A DNA stretch of 64,000 nt from Tamarix chinensis (GCA_030549775.1 CM060175.1:28749762-28813761), one strand, 5' to 3'; shown: positions 1-14,160, numbered from the stretch's first letter. The notes: generated by a model not told the origin, from the sequence alone. Program-made: numbers and translations.

Positions 1-372
1 TTGACGTTGAGAGGGGGAAAGGGGGGAAAGGCTTGAGGTATCGACGTGGAAAGCAAGGGGTGGGTAGATGAAAATTCACTAAATCCTTGTATAAGATAGG
101 ATGAAGATGCTATTTAATTTCCTCTTAACGGCTTTCTCAAATTGTATGTATTGAATTGCTTTATATATTTGCATCCATCCATGTATAGGTTTGTTAGGAG
201 AAATTTGAGAGGTATTTTGAGGTGGAGGTGAGGAAAGTATGTGGTGAATCTAGACAAAGCAGTGGAACTTGTAGATGAGAATACCATTTGTTGCTGCAAT
301 GCTGGATATGACACACCAATTCATGTTAATGCTGCTAGTGGTTGATTCATTGCTCCATTCCTTTACCCGGAG

Positions 373-487
373 CTTGAATGAGATTTTTGCATGTCGTTGG
401 TTAAGAGCATTAATGTTAGTGGTCGTAAGTATAGTCCTGAATGGGATTTTCACGTGTCGTTGGTTAAGAGTATATGTTGGTGTCGGT
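373..487. repeat. two-copy tandem duplication, unit about 62 bp
   Basis: Two imperfect copies, each containing the shared core TGTCGTTGGTTAAGAG, begin near 373 and 436. Short open frames cross them but have no recognisable domain, so I treat this as a local duplication in noncoding DNA. The rest of 1-600 is of ordinary complexity and holds nothing I recognise. Confidence 0.6.
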
Positions 488-600
488 TGAGGACTTGGGG
501 TGTTTGGAGGAGCAAAGATGATCTGCATGATGAACTCGTCTTTCACATCAATTATTTGGGACCTGATTTGTCCACGTTCATGCTCAACTTCTCTACAGGT

Positions 601-1440
601 ATATGATTATCCTTACAATATTACTTGCTTTTAGTTGCACATGGAATTAGATATATTACTTTATAAAAAATTTCATTTTTATAATTTTTTTTTCAAGCAC
701 TCATCCTAATTTATAGATTAATATAAACTAATTACACATTTCATTTGTCGTTTGTCTCCATTTCTCTATTATATTTGTATATTTGTTTGTTATTTTATAA
801 AACTTAGGGTATATAATATAGTTTAGCTTTTATACTGTTGATCACTTTGCTTATTGTTTAGTGTTTTTGGTTTGTTAATTTTTTTACGATATTAAACAAA
901 ATAAGTTGGCTTTATCCTATTGACCACTTGAAATAATTTTATATTGTATGTTACTTTATGGGTGGCTTCTAAATTATGGATTATGTCTTGTTTTCATTGT
1001 CTAAAGTTTTTTGAATAGATATAATGTAATATAATATGATATCTAATTTAATATTTGATTAATTTACTTCTTTTTTTATTATATATATATATATGGTCAA
1101 TATAATTACACTGAGATATATACCAAGCCATGAGCTTAGGAGTCCCTATAAATGAGGGTTACATCCTAGCTTTACACTCTCGTGAAAAAATAGACCAAAG
1201 AATAAACAAGTTGTGGTATACAACCTGAGGGTATCAGACCCAACCATCAAACAAACTTAGAAGATTATGTGGCTCCTATTTTCTCTATTACCTTTACAAC
1301 TATTGCATCAATATCACCCTCCACTTCAAAATTTGCAAAATTCTTTGGCTTTCCATACATGATACATCGTTGATTTTTGTGCTAACGTCTTAGCCCTTTT
1401 GTGTTGTGGAACTCTCTCTCATGTTCCTCAGGGTTAAGGT
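601..1440. other. no gene recognised
   Basis: 601-1100 is AT-rich. 1100-1440 has a more even base composition. Its complementary strand has one 31-codon open frame around 1265-1360, with acidic and hydrophobic residues, that I cannot assign to a family. No splice structure, promoter or repeat end is convincing here. Confidence 0.4.
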
Positions 1441-2198
1441 GATATAATGAGTTAGATTTGTATGATATAGTTTGTATTACTAGCTACTGTTTATTTGCAA
1501 TGGTTAGCGTCTTTGCACTTTATTAGTTAAATTTTTACGATGCAAATAGGGGTGAATAAAATGATAACTAAACATTTTTATTTATGTTTAACAAATATTA
1601 ATTTTACTTTTTATTACAATTTTTATCTATTAATATCAATATTTTTTTACTTTTGTCATCATTAGAAATAATAATTCATATATATTATTATTAATTATTT
1701 ATTTTATTTATAATTATTGTTACTCTTAATAGCACTATCTTGTCTTAATAATAATAATAGTATGTTTTAAGGACTTTTGATAAGTATTTTTATTAAAATT
1801 AATTATTAGCATTTACATTATAATTCATTATTATTGTTATTATTATTCTATTAACATTAATCACGATATATTATTAATAATTATTAAAAAAAGGTATTAT
1901 GGAATGTTGCAAGTTACGAGTATTTATTCTAATATAGGTATATAATGATAACGATTATATATTCATATATCAAAATGCTTTATTTATTATTATTAATGTA
2001 AATTTTTGTTATTTTTAATTAAGATTGATTATTTATGCCCAATCTAAAAGCAATGAATTTTGTTTATTATTATTATTTATTTGTTGTTTTTGTGTTATCT
2101 AATTACTATTACTATTATTATTATTATTTATTTTATACATAATTATAGCATAACATTTTTATGTAGTTGATGGCATTATCTAATATGGTATTATCATA

Positions 2199-2247
<49 letters not shown>

Positions 2248-2816
2248 GTTTATTATTATCTAATATGGTGATGGTCAATTAAATGATATGTTTATTTTTT
2301 CATTATCTATTTTTTAGCACGATTTATTTCATTTTTTATGTATCAATATAATTTTTATTTATATGCATTCTTTATTAATATTGAATAGGTTATAATTAGT
2401 GTTTACAAATATTATTATCCAAATAATTATATTGTATTAATAAAAACATATTATCAATGATTTATAATAAAATTTTATTATCGACTATTACGAGTTATTA
2501 GCATTTCTTATTAATAATGATTATTTATTCTTTTATAATATAGACTAATTTATTCATTCAAATTATCAAGAATAATTATTTAAGTATTCAAAAAAACAAA
2601 TATCATTATTAATTATTAATCATTAATTAATTATTTTATTATTAATTATTAATCAATATTTTTATTTAGCATTTTATTTATTACAAACTATCATAAAATG
2701 AATTATTACTAATTATTTTAATTATTATCATTTTTATATTTATGAATAGTAGAATTATTATGCTTTACTAATTATCAATGATATTATTCAAAATAAATTA
2801 TAATCTATTATTGTTG

Positions 2817-2850
<34 letters not shown>

Positions 2851-2900
2851 TTTAATACTACTTATATTGTTAGTGATGTTTAATATTATCTTCAATATAT
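1441..2900. repeat. AT-rich zone with TTA microsatellites
   Basis: The sequence is almost entirely TTATTA/AATTAT-type low complexity, with no open frame worth calling. It resembles the low-complexity zones at 5600-6400, 12360-13050 and 56540-57300. Those zones are the AT-rich segment of the macro-repeat annotated at 4915 and 55656, so this is probably an older, truncated copy. Confidence 0.5.
2202..2246. repeat. (TTA)n microsatellite, about 15 units
   Basis: A perfect or near-perfect TTA run. Similar runs lie at about 2818-2847, 6269-6327 and 57215-57240 at the equivalent position in related repeat copies, so the microsatellite is part of the repeat family. Confidence 0.85.
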
Positions 2901-4740
2901 TATAAATTCTAATTATAGTTGTATTGATTGTAATTATAAATATAATTGTATTTATAAAATATTAATATAACTATTGAGGTGCATGTTTGCGGGCGAGATA
3001 TATATGAAGTTTGCTATTTTACTTCTTTTTTTTTTTTTAACTTTGTTCACTTTTATCATGCATATTAATTACTTAATAAATATTTTCTACTTCTAGTTTA
3101 AATATATGATTTAATACGACTAAGTTATTGAATCCTTGATGTGAAGGTTGATGTAATTTAGTATTTATTTTTCCTTTTCTTTATTCCTCTATTTATTTTT
3201 CTCATTTTTTTCTTTTATTAAATCCAATTATAAAAAAATTATATTTTATGTCTCTAAAAGTATATGTTAGGCTTAGTGTATTGATCACTTTTATTTATTG
3301 TTTTTGTTTGTTTGGTTATTAAATCCAATTACACATGTTCCCTAACTAACAAAAATAGGTGAAGTTTAAATTTTGAGTAGGAAAAAAATAGACAAATTTA
3401 ATAAGTATTGGCTTTCTAATTTATTTTAGGCTAATTAAGTTGATAAAGTATAAATATTATTTTCTTATTTAAAAAAATTTTTATGTTTAAATGTGATAAT
3501 CAATAGTTGTGTAATTATTATTATCATTATGGTAATCTTAGTTTTAATAATTATATTTTTGATAGGAATACTTATTATAATAATTGAATTGAATTATAAG
3601 TAGTTGTAATTATATAATCTTAATATAATAATAACTATTGGGATGCTTATTTTGAGTGAGATGTACATTAAGTTTGCTATTTAAAATTTTCTTACTTCAT
3701 TGTACGTGTCATTTATTTTGTAAATTTTTTAACCTCTAATCATTAATATATGAATTAATATAAATTAGTTATTGAAATCCTAACACGCCATTTATATTAA
3801 ATTTGGTTTTAGTATTTTTTTATTGCACATTTTTTATAAGGTATTTAATGCCGTTAAGGGAACACACCTTCTGACAAACTTCTGCAACTAGTATCATCAC
3901 CTGGTTTCTTTTTCTTTTTCTTAATATCTCTTCTATATTTTTACATTTATTTTTACTTTCTCTGATTTTTTTATATATATTTTAGACAATATAAGTAATC
4001 TTTATTTTTTTTATCCCTTTTGTTTATTATTTTTCTGTGTTTCGTTTCTCATTTATTTTATTATCGACTAAAGTTGTTAACTGATATGAACGTGATAAGG
4101 TAATTTAAGGACAAAACTAGTGATAAATTAGACAAATTTAATTAATTTTGACCTACAAATTTAGTTGAAGTTTAATTAATTGACCAATTATTAATTGTTT
4201 TCATATATTATTACTACATTGCTTTGAATGATTAATAATAATCAATAGTTTATTACTTAATATCATTATGGTATTATTAATCAAAATAATTATGTTTATG
4301 ATAGAATATTTAATATAATAATTGATTGCAATTATAAATATAATTTTAATTATATTGGCTTAATATAATAACTATTGGAGTGTTTAATGTAATAATATTA
4401 AGAATGCTATTTTAATTTCTCTCAATTTATTATACAGTGTCATTTATTTTATAAATATTTTTATTCTCTAATCCTTTATTTAGAAATTGATATACATTAA
4501 TTATTCATACCTATAATAATTGATGCCATTTTTGTTAAAAGTTTATTTAATATTTTATTAATTTTTTATGTTATGTAATATTTAATGCTAGCAAAGGAGT
4601 TCAATTTCAAATACACTTCTCAAAACCTTATCCTCACCCATATTTATTTCCATTTTCTCCATTTCTATGATCTTTTTGAGCTTTTTTTTTGTTTTTTTGT
4701 TTTTTTTACCATTTATCCAATTCTTAAAAAAAACTTATTT
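2900..4740. repeat. AT-rich core subunits, about 0.7 kb period (three copies)
   Basis: Three related stretches recur near 3000-3170, 3650-3850 and 4390-4570. Each has, in order, a GGGGTGCTTATTT-like block, a GTCATTTATTTTATAAAT block, a GAATTAATATAAATTAATTATTGAAA-like block (lightly varied) and a pyrimidine-rich block with TTTCTTTTTCTC. The spacing is about 660-730 bp. The same order of blocks recurs inside the copies at 4915, 11940 and 55656. No coding capacity. Confidence 0.65.
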
Positions 4741-5110
4741 TAACAATTAGTAGGAAAGATTTTTGTAGCATAAACTTTTTTAGTGTTTATAGTGATGGAA
4801 ATCCTACTTATTAGGCAAGAGAAAGGTCCAACTATAAGCAGTCTGCTCTCAATGAAAGAATGCAGGACTACAAAAGGTAGATTGATCGAGAGAGCAAGTG
4901 GTTTTCTGGTGGATCTAATGTTTGTTCTAATGGACATGGCATTCAAGCCATTGGTGGAAGTTCACACAAAATGATAAGAGGCAGTCATGCAATCCACTAC
5001 AAGAGAAAGATACCTGAGAGCTTTATAGTCGTTGCTTATTTCTAGCCAGGATTACTGGCTGTCTAGATTGGAAGCTTATATAGTTGCATGCCAAGAGGTA
5101 CACAATGCTT
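4741..5110 (+). other. gene-like block of ordinary complexity, possible captured host fragment
   Basis: This block stands out from the surrounding AT-rich DNA by its normal base composition. From about 4915 onward it is repeated with few changes at 55656-55850. One forward frame over about 4830-5030 gives a hydrophilic, serine- and glycine-containing stretch with few stops; another frame gives a 63-codon ORF (4783-4974). I do not recognise either product. A possible splice donor (AAGAGGTACAC) follows near 5095. It could be an exon captured by the repeat, or simply noncoding repeat sequence. Confidence 0.3.
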
Positions 5111-6265
5111 CCTATTTTCATTTTATGCTACATTTGGGAACCTGTAATCATTTAATTTCTTGTGAATTGCATGTAATTAGAGAATTGGCAATAATTTTTT
5201 AGGAGGTAGAATTGATGCTAATTGGGGCTAGATCTGCTACGATAGTTTTTGATTAATATTTAGAAATCAATGTTATTAGATATTTCACATCTGCTTCTAT
5301 GAAACCTAAATAACCTATGTGAGATGGTTTTTATAAATTTGCTTTTTTGTGTTTGAGATGCTAATTATAGTAATTCATTTGCTGAAAAAGAACTATGTCA
5401 TCTTCGTTAGATAAATTAGTATTAAAAAATGGTAAAAATAATTTATTTAGGATCTAACTAGTTGATTGGGTGTGTGGGAGCTACCTCTAATCTACCAATG
5501 TTTTATTTTCAAAACTAATCTCAAATGTTTCTAGGCTAAGTATGTAAGGAAACCTAAATCTCTGGCAAATTGGCCTTGGCTAAGGTTTTTTTTAAAAAAA
5601 TTATTTCTCTTTTTATCTATCAATATCATTTTTATTTTTATTTATCATTACTAGTAGTATTAATAATAATACATACATATTATTATTAATTAATTATTTT
5701 ATTGATATTTATTGATAATTATTATTCTTATTTGGATTATCTTCTGATGATGATGTTATCAATCACTTCTAATAAATATTTTCATCAAAAATAATTATGT
5801 GCATTCATTATTAATAATGAATAGGTTTTAATTAATTATTACAAATATTATTATCCAAATAAGTATATTCTATTAATAAAAACATATTATCAATGATTTA
5901 TAATAAAATTTTATTATCAAATATTACAAGGTATTAGCATTTTTTTATTAATAATGATTATTTATTTGTTTATGATAATGACTAATTTATTCATTCATAT
6001 TAATTAAAAATTTGTGATTATTTTATCAAGAATAATTACAGCTCTCAAAAAAATGAATATAATTATTAATTATTGATTTTATCAATAATTATTTATTTTA
6101 CTATTAATTATTAATGAAATTTTTTATTTAGTATTTTATTTATAATAAACTATCATAAAAATGAATTATTTTTAGTTATTTTAATTATTATCATTTTTAT
6201 ATTTATGATATGTATAATTATTATGCTTTAGTAATTATTAGTGATATTATTCAAAATAAATTATA

Positions 6266-6314
<49 letters not shown>

Positions 6315-9300
6315 GTTATTATTATTCATTTAATGCTACTTTATTATTATTGATGTGTAATTTTATCTTCAATATATTATAAATTTTAATTATAGTTTAT
6401 TGATTACAATTATAAATATAATTGTATTTATAAAATCTTAATATAACTATTAAGGTGCTATTTTTATTTTTCTCACTCTTATCATGTGTATTAATTAATT
6501 AATAAATATTTTCAATCTCTAATTTAAATTTATGAATTAATATAACTAAATTATTGGAACCTTGACTTGATGCTTGATGTCATTTCGTATTTATTTTTTT
6601 CTTTTATCCATTTCTCAAATATTTTTGTTCACTTTTCTGTTATTTAATCCAATTATTGAAATTTTTTATTTTATAGCTTTAAAATTATATGTTAGGTTTA
6701 GTCTATTTATCACTTTTATTTATTGTTTTTGTGTGTTTGGTTGTTATGTATTTTACTATTATCTAAAGTTGGTTACTGATATGTGTTAGTTATGGACCAT
6801 GTTTAATATGTTACTTAAAAGACTAAAATAGGTCATTTTTAAATTTTAAATAGGAAAAAATATACAAATTTAATTAGCATTGGCTTTTTAATTTACTTTA
6901 GGTTTATTTAATTGATAAAGTGTAAATATTATTTTCATATTTAAAAAAACATTTATGTTAAAACGTAATAATCAATAGTTTTGTAAAAAATTATTATTAT
7001 TATAATAATCTTAATTTTAATAATTATATGTTTGATAGGAATACTTATTATAATAATTGAATTCAGTTATACATAATTGTAATTTTATGGTCTTAATATA
7101 ATAATAACTACTGGGGTGCTATGTATATTAAGTTTGCTATTTTAATTTCTCTTAATTTATTGTACATGTCATTTATTTTATAATTTTTTTAACATCTTAT
7201 CATTAATTTTTGAATTAATATAAATTAATTATTGAAATCTTAACATGATGATTGATGTCATATATGTTAATTTTTGTTTAATAGGCTATGGCTTTTTTGT
7301 ATTGCTCCTTTGCATAGGTGTGGTCCATAGGTGGAATCATCAAACATTACTACTAATAGAAATGTATGAAATTTCAGGATAAGGATAGAAATGTATGAAA
7401 TTTCAGGATAAGGAGGACAGGAGAGCTTTTGACTTAAATTCAGAGTTTGAAATTGTATGGATGCACCCACATCCTTAATCATTTAGTTACCTATAGACAT
7501 GGTCGAGAACTCCTTTTGTGACGGAAATTTTCACTGGAATCGTGGATGGTTGGGTATTTATTTGTCTAGATAAAGTTTTGGTTTGGGGGCTGGTCATTCA
7601 TATATAAACTTACTCTCTTTTTTCCTGAAATGATTCCACAACTCTTTTTTGGATTCAGGTTTTATTAGTTTGTCCACTTATTTTGATTATTATTTTTTAT
7701 CTAGGTTTTCTATTAATCTACTTGCAATAGTTTAATGTCCTTAGATGGATATATGAATACTTTAATGCTCATGAATACTCCAACCAAATTTACTTATCTA
7801 TTTATTTATTTATTAATATTAAATTAATCAACTGATTATTACACTTTATTCAAGAGAGTAAATTTTTTTTTGAAATGTCAATGGGGATTTTTTAGAAGCT
7901 ATATTTTTCATGTCTACTCACACATTTAATTTTATCTCTTCAACTACTTTATGTTATTTTAATTTTATTTGTGATTTTTATATTATAGCATGTGTTAGTT
8001 TCTTACACTTTAAAAAAAATGAATTCTGCTTTTTTTAGTTTTTGCATTCTTTAAGTAAGCACTTTTAATATGAACAACTAGTTCTTTTAAAATAATTATA
8101 TTGGTATATATATATACACACATACAACTTTTATGTGGCCATTGTCGTCGTTGTCATTTGAACAACTAGTTTTTTTGTTTTTTAATAATCGTTAGGCCGA
8201 TGGTATGGGGTGCTCATGATAGGTTATTTTAGTTATTAATCTAATATGTAAAAAATATGTTCATTAGACCTATGCTATAGGGTGAGATGTTTTATCTTAA
8301 TAGAATAATAACTACTAGGGTGCTTATTTTGGGTGAAATTTAAACTGAGTTTGCTATTCTAATTTCTCTTACTTTATCCAACGTGTCATTTATTTTATAA
8401 ATTTTTTCAACCTCTAATCATTAATTTATGAATTAATATAAATTAAATATTGAAACCTTAATACGATGATTGATACCATTTATGTTAATTTTTTTATTGC
8501 ACATTTTTTATAAGTTATTTAGTATTTAATGTCATTAAGGGAGCACAACTTCTGATAAACTTCTCCGACCAATTTCACTAGATTTCTTTTTCTCAATTTC
8601 TCTTCTATTTCTGTGTTTTTTTTACTTTATCTAATGGTTATTATTATAATAATTATATATATAGATATATATATCTTAAACAATATAAGTAAGTTTTAGC
8701 TTTTATAGCACTTTGGTTTGTTATTTTTGTGTGCTTGGTTTTTCATTCATTTCATTATTGACGAAAGTTGTTAACTGATATGTTGGCTATGCAAAATGTG
8801 TGATAGGTTAACTTAAGAAAAAAATAGGTCAGTTTAAATTTTGATTAGGAGAAAAATTGGAAAAATTTAATTAGTTTTGGCTTACATATGTAGTTGAGGT
8901 ATATTGAATTAGCAAATTATAATGTGCTTTTTTTCATATTTATTACTATATTTGTTTGAATAATTAATTAATAATAATAATCAATAGTTTTGTACTTATT
9001 ATTATCAAGATGATATTCATTATCTAAATAATAATATTTATGATAGAAATGTTTATTATATTTATTATAATAATTCATTGCAATTATAAATATAATTTTA
9101 ATTATACTAGCTTAATATAATAATAACTACTGGGGTGTTTAATATAATAATATTATGATTGTTATTTTAATTTCTGTCACTTTATTATATGTGTCATTCA
9201 TTTTATAAATATTTTCAATCTCTATTCGTCAATTTAGAAATTGATATAAATTAATTATTGAAACCCACAATAATTGATACCATTTCTATTATAAATCTTT

Positions 9301-9540
9301 TTAGTATTTTACTATTTTTTTATTGTGCAAACATTTTAAATGTTATTGAATATTTAATACCATCAATGGAGCTTAATTTCCAATAGACTTCTCCAAACTA
9401 TGTCCTCACCCAAATTATTTTCTTTTTCTCCATTTCTATATACTTTTTTATGGTTTTTTATGTTTTTGGATTGTCATTTATTTTATTATTAACTAAAGTT
9501 GTTAACTTATATGTTAGTAATGGAACATGTATAATTTAAA
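4915..9540. repeat. AT-rich macro-repeat, copy 1 (about 4.6 kb)
   Basis: Collinear with 55656-59970. In order it holds the gene-like block (4915-5100), a block with GTTATTAGATATTTCACATC (5270), a TTA-rich zone (5600-6400), a core subunit (6440-6790), a block with GGTGGAATCATCAAACATTA (7332), a block containing TATGGGGTGCTCATGATAGG (8203), and two further core subunits (8320-8760 and 9110-9540). No open frame longer than about 70 codons has any recognisable content. I cannot assign it to a known transposon class. Copy 1 carries a 27-28 bp tandem duplication near 7351-7408 that copy 2 lacks. Confidence 0.7.
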
Positions 9541-9832
9541 AATTATTTATAAATTTTTTTTAAATAAGTTGTTAACTTATTTTTAATAACTTATATTATT
9601 AACTAAAGTTGTTAACTTATATGTTAGTAATGGAACATGCATAATTTATTTCCTAAGAGTCATAAGTTACTTTTTAGTTTATTGACCACCTTAAATAAGT
9701 TTTTTTCTTTTACTTTACTTCAAACTTATTTTTAACTTTTTTTTAAAAACATTAAGTTTCTACATTCTCTAAGTTAGCTTTTTTAATATGACTAGTTTTT
9801 AATAATCCTATTGGGGAATATATATTTTTTTA

Positions 9833-9863
<31 letters not shown>

Positions 9864-11110
9864 TTGATAATATTTGCATATTGTTATTCATGCACATGGA
9901 TCTATTAATATTTTTTGGCTATGTTTTTTTTAATGTAATTACAAATACTTTTTATATGACCATGATAACTTGTTTTGATTATTATAAGTGTATACTAATT
10001 TATATTCAAAGGGAGATAGTTTTATTATGAGGATGAATCATGTAGTTAAGGATATAAATTGACAAAGTTTAATTTCATTTTCATATTAATAATACATTTA
10101 TTTATGATAGTAATATTTATTATAAAAATTGATTAAAATTATACATAAGGTTGTATTTATAAATTCTAAATCTAAAAATAACTATTGGGGTGCTTGTATG
10201 TTGGGTACTTCAATTTTTCTATTTTATATTTCCTCACATTATCATGCACCTCAATTATTTAATAAATATTTTAACCTAAAATCCTTAGTTTATAAATTAA
10301 TTAATGAAACATTAACATAATGATTAATGTCATTTTTTGTTAACCTTTTCAGTAGTGTTTTATTTATTTTTATTGCTCATACATTTTATAAGTTTTTAGT
10401 ATTTAATCTAACATCTATCCTTACCATATTTATTTTTTTTCCTTTTTATATATTTCTCTACTATTTTTGTGGATTTTTGTTCTTATTTTATCTTAAAACT
10501 GTATTTTTCGTGTACGAAAACAACTTGATGACCACTTTTGTTTATTGTTTTTATTTGTTTTGTTTTTCATTTATTTCATTATTAACTAAAGTTTTTAACT
10601 GATATGTTACCTATGTTATATGCATAATAGGTTACTTAATGACCTAAATAGGTCAAGTTTAAATTTTGATTAAGAGATAAAACATACAAAATTTAATTAG
10701 TTTTGTGTTTATTCTTTAGTTGAGGTTTATTGAATTGATAATGTATAATTATTGATTATATATTTATTAACATATTAATTTTATTAATTAATAATAACTA
10801 AAAGTTTTGTAATTATTATTTTATGATAGCTACGCCACAAGTATAGTAGGTTACTTCAAGCCTAAAATAGGTCAAGCTTAAAATTTGGTTTGGAAAAGAA
10901 TGAGAAAATTTTTATTAGTATTGACTTTCTAATTTAGTTGAGGTTTATTTAATTGACAAAGTATAATTATTATTTTCATGTTTAAAAATATATTAATGTT
11001 AAATTTAACAAAAGCCAATAATTATATTATCATTATGATTATCTTAATCTTATTAAGTATATTTATGATAAGACTATTTATTATAATAATTGATTTCAAT
11101 TATATTAATA
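9541..11110. repeat. further AT-rich core subunits
   Basis: A duplication of about 110 bp (9490-9545 against 9600-9655) is followed by more subunits of the same family around 10190-10400, 10560-10800 and 10840-11130. They share AACTAAAGTT.TTAACTGATATG and AGGTCAAG.TTAAA.TTTG blocks with the macro-repeat. A (GT)n run sits at 9833-9854. No gene recognised. Confidence 0.55.
9833..9854. repeat. (GT)n microsatellite followed by (TA)n
   Basis: About 11 GT units directly followed by ATATATAT. The short open frame across it reads as Cys-Val repeats and is spurious. Confidence 0.85.
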
Positions 11111-11215
11111 TCTATTAGGGTGTTTATATGTGGGAGAGATGTATTTAATATCACACATGCATACATATTTAAAAAAAATTAATATCATTATTAATTAGAA
11201 TAAAATATGAAAATG

Positions 11216-11935
11216 ACTATTTTGTTTGAGGAATTTTAGTTTTCCTAAGACATTACCAAATATGGCATTTTTTTACATGAAAATTCCATATACTCTCCGT
11301 TAATTTTTATAAATTATAATAAGCATTAAAATCCCAATTTAATAGTTCTGCGCTTCGCATGACACCTTATTTTATTGTCTACTGAAATCTCTTCATTTTT
11401 ATTTTTTTATTTTTTTTATATACTTGATAGTAGCAAAAAAAAAGAAGAAGTAAGGGTAGTATTAGAGTTTTCTTAAAAAAATGAGTCACATCACATGAAA
11501 TGAATCAAGCTTAGAAGAAGAAGATAATTCCTTTTTTTCCCTTGGCAACATATTTTATTATGTGCTGAAATCTCTTCACATGAAGAAGAAAACACCCAAA
11601 ATTACCTGCTTCTACTCTTTATCTTATTTATTTTTTTACCCCTTCCTATAGTCGCATTTGTTATTTAAGTTTCAAACTTAGAGAAATAATACTTACTGCC
11701 CTTTTTATTACCTTATTGTGTTATCAACCTGCTTTGTACGCCCATTGTTGTAGTTCTATCTTGACTAGGAGTTGGATGTTCTGCTTGGCCTATATATTGT
11801 TTATGTTTTTTGTTGAGATTAAAATTTTTAGGTATTAATTGAGACAAACAATAACATTACATGATATTTATTTTTCTTCTCTTTTATTTTAGTTTCGCAT
11901 CGAGGATAATGTACAGTTTAAGTGTGGAGGGTAGT
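11216..11935 (+). mobile_element. insert in the macro-repeat, with a gypsy-type PPT relic at its right end
   Basis: Relative to copy 2 (about 56040-56110), copy 3 is interrupted here by about 700 bp of unrelated sequence. Around 11880-11935 lies GCATCGAGGATAATG followed by AAGTGTGGAGGGTAG. That arrangement resembles the sequence just upstream of and including the polypurine tract in plant Athila-like gypsy elements. The comparison rests on my recollection of the family. Copy 2 also has GTGTGGAGGGCAG (56111), so this motif may belong to the macro-repeat itself. Confidence 0.35.
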
Positions 11936-11939
11936 AGAA

Positions 11940-14160
11940 AATATTTGATTTCATTTTGTGTTAGCTGCTCTTTTTAAAAAAAAAAAGAATTTCATGCTAT
12001 GATATGATGAGAAAGTTTAATGTATGTTATTGATATTTCACATCTGCTTCTACGAAAACAAAATAACCTATATGAGCTGGTTTTTATAAATTTTCTTTTT
12101 CGTGTTTGAGGTGCTAATTATAGTAATTCATTAGTTGAAAAAGAACTATGTCTTCCTTCGTTAGATAAATTAGTATTAAGAAAAAGGTAAACATAATTTA
12201 TTTAGTATCTAACTAGTTGATTAGGAGTGTGGGAGCAACCTCTAATCTAACAGTGCTTTATTTTCAAAACTAATCTCAAATGTTCTTAGGCTAAGTATGT
12301 AAGGAATCTTGAACCTCTAGCAAGTTGGCCTTGGCTAAGTTTTTTTTAACAAGATTTATTTCAATTTTTTATTTATCAATATCATTCTTATTTTTATTTA
12401 TCATTATTAGTAATAAAAATACATATATATTATTATTAATAAATTATTTTATTCATATTTATTTATAATTATTATTCTTATTAGGTTTATCTTCTAATGA
12501 TGATGTTATTAAAAATATTTTCATTAAAAATAATTATATGCATTCATTTTTAATAACGAATAGGTTTTAATTAATTATTAAAAATATTGTTATCCAAATA
12601 AATATATTGTATTAATAAAAACAAATTATCAATGATTTATAATAAAATTTTTTTATCATCTATTGCTAGGTATTAGCATTTCTTATTAATAATGAGTATT
12701 TATTCTTTTATAATAATGACTAATTTATTGATTAATAATAATTAAAAAAATTTCATTGTTTTATCAAGAATAATTATTTAAGCCCTTTAAAAATGAATAT
12801 CATTATTAATTATTAATTATTGATTTTATCATTAATTATTTATTTTATTATTAATTATTAATGAATATTTTTATTTAGTATCATATTTATAATAAGCTAT
12901 CATAAAAATGAAATATTACTAATTATTTTAATCATTATAGCTTTATATTTATTATAAGTATAATTATTATGCTTTACTAATTATCAGTGATATTATTCAA
13001 AATAAATAATAATTTATTATTATTATTCATTTAATGCTACTTTATTATTAGTGATGTTTAGTATTATCTATTATAGATTCTAATTATTGTTGTATTGATT
13101 ACAATTATAAATATAACTATATTTATAAAGTCTTCATATAAGTATTGGGGTGCTATTTTTATTTTTCTCACTTTTATCATGTGTATTAATTAATTAATTA
13201 ATATTTTCAACCTCTAATTAAAATTCATGAATTGATATAATTAAATTATTTAAACCTTGACATGACGATTGATGTCATTTAGTATTTATTTTTTCTTTTC
13301 TCCATTTCTCTAATATTTTTGTTCATTTTTTCTGTTATTTAATCTAATTATTGAAAATTTATTCTTTGTATCTCTGAAAGTATATGTTATGTTTAGTCTG
13401 TTTATCACTTTTATTTATTGTTTTTTTGTGTTTGGTTTGTTATGTATTTTATTATTAACTAAAGTTGTTAACTGATATGGTTTAGTTATGGAATATGTGT
13501 AATATGTTACTTAAGGACTAAAATAGCTCAATTTTAAATTTTGAATAGGAAAAAGAGTAGACAAATTTAATTAGCATTGGGTTTTTAATTTACTTTAGGT
13601 TTATTTAATTGATAAATTGTAAATATTATTTTCATATTTAAAAAAATTATTTATGTTAAAACGTAATAATAAATAGTTTTGTAAATATTATTATCATTAT
13701 GGTAATCTTAATCTTAATAATTATATTTTTGATAGGAATACTTATTATAATAATTGAATTCAATTATAAATAATTGTAATTATATAGTCTTAATATAACA
13801 ATAACTATTAGGTTGCTATGTATATTAAGTTTGCTATTTTAATTTCTCTTACTTTATTGTACATGTCATTTATTTTATAAATTTTTTTAACCTCTTATCA
13901 TTAATTTATGAATTAATATAAATTAATTATAGAAATCTTAACATGATGTTTGATGTCATTTATGTTAATTTTTTTTATTACACATTCTTTTATAAGTTAT
14001 TTAGTATTTAATGTCGTTAAGGGAGTACAAGTTATGACAAACTTCTCCGACCAATATCATTATCCGATTTCTTTTTTTTCCTCAATTTCTCTTCTATATA
14101 TTTGCATTTTTTTACTTTATCTAATGATCAATTTTTATATGTTAGATAATATAAATAAGG
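11940..14160. repeat. AT-rich macro-repeat, copy 3 (partial)
   Basis: Collinear with copy 1 from about 5270 to 8700. It contains the TTTCACATCTGCTTCTA block (12036), the TTA-rich zone (12360-13050), a core subunit (13140-13500) and another (13800-14160). It lacks the block around 7260-8270. It ends abruptly at 14160, where a TGTAATACCCC LTR-like start begins. A later subunit of the same family resumes at about 19620. Confidence 0.6.
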
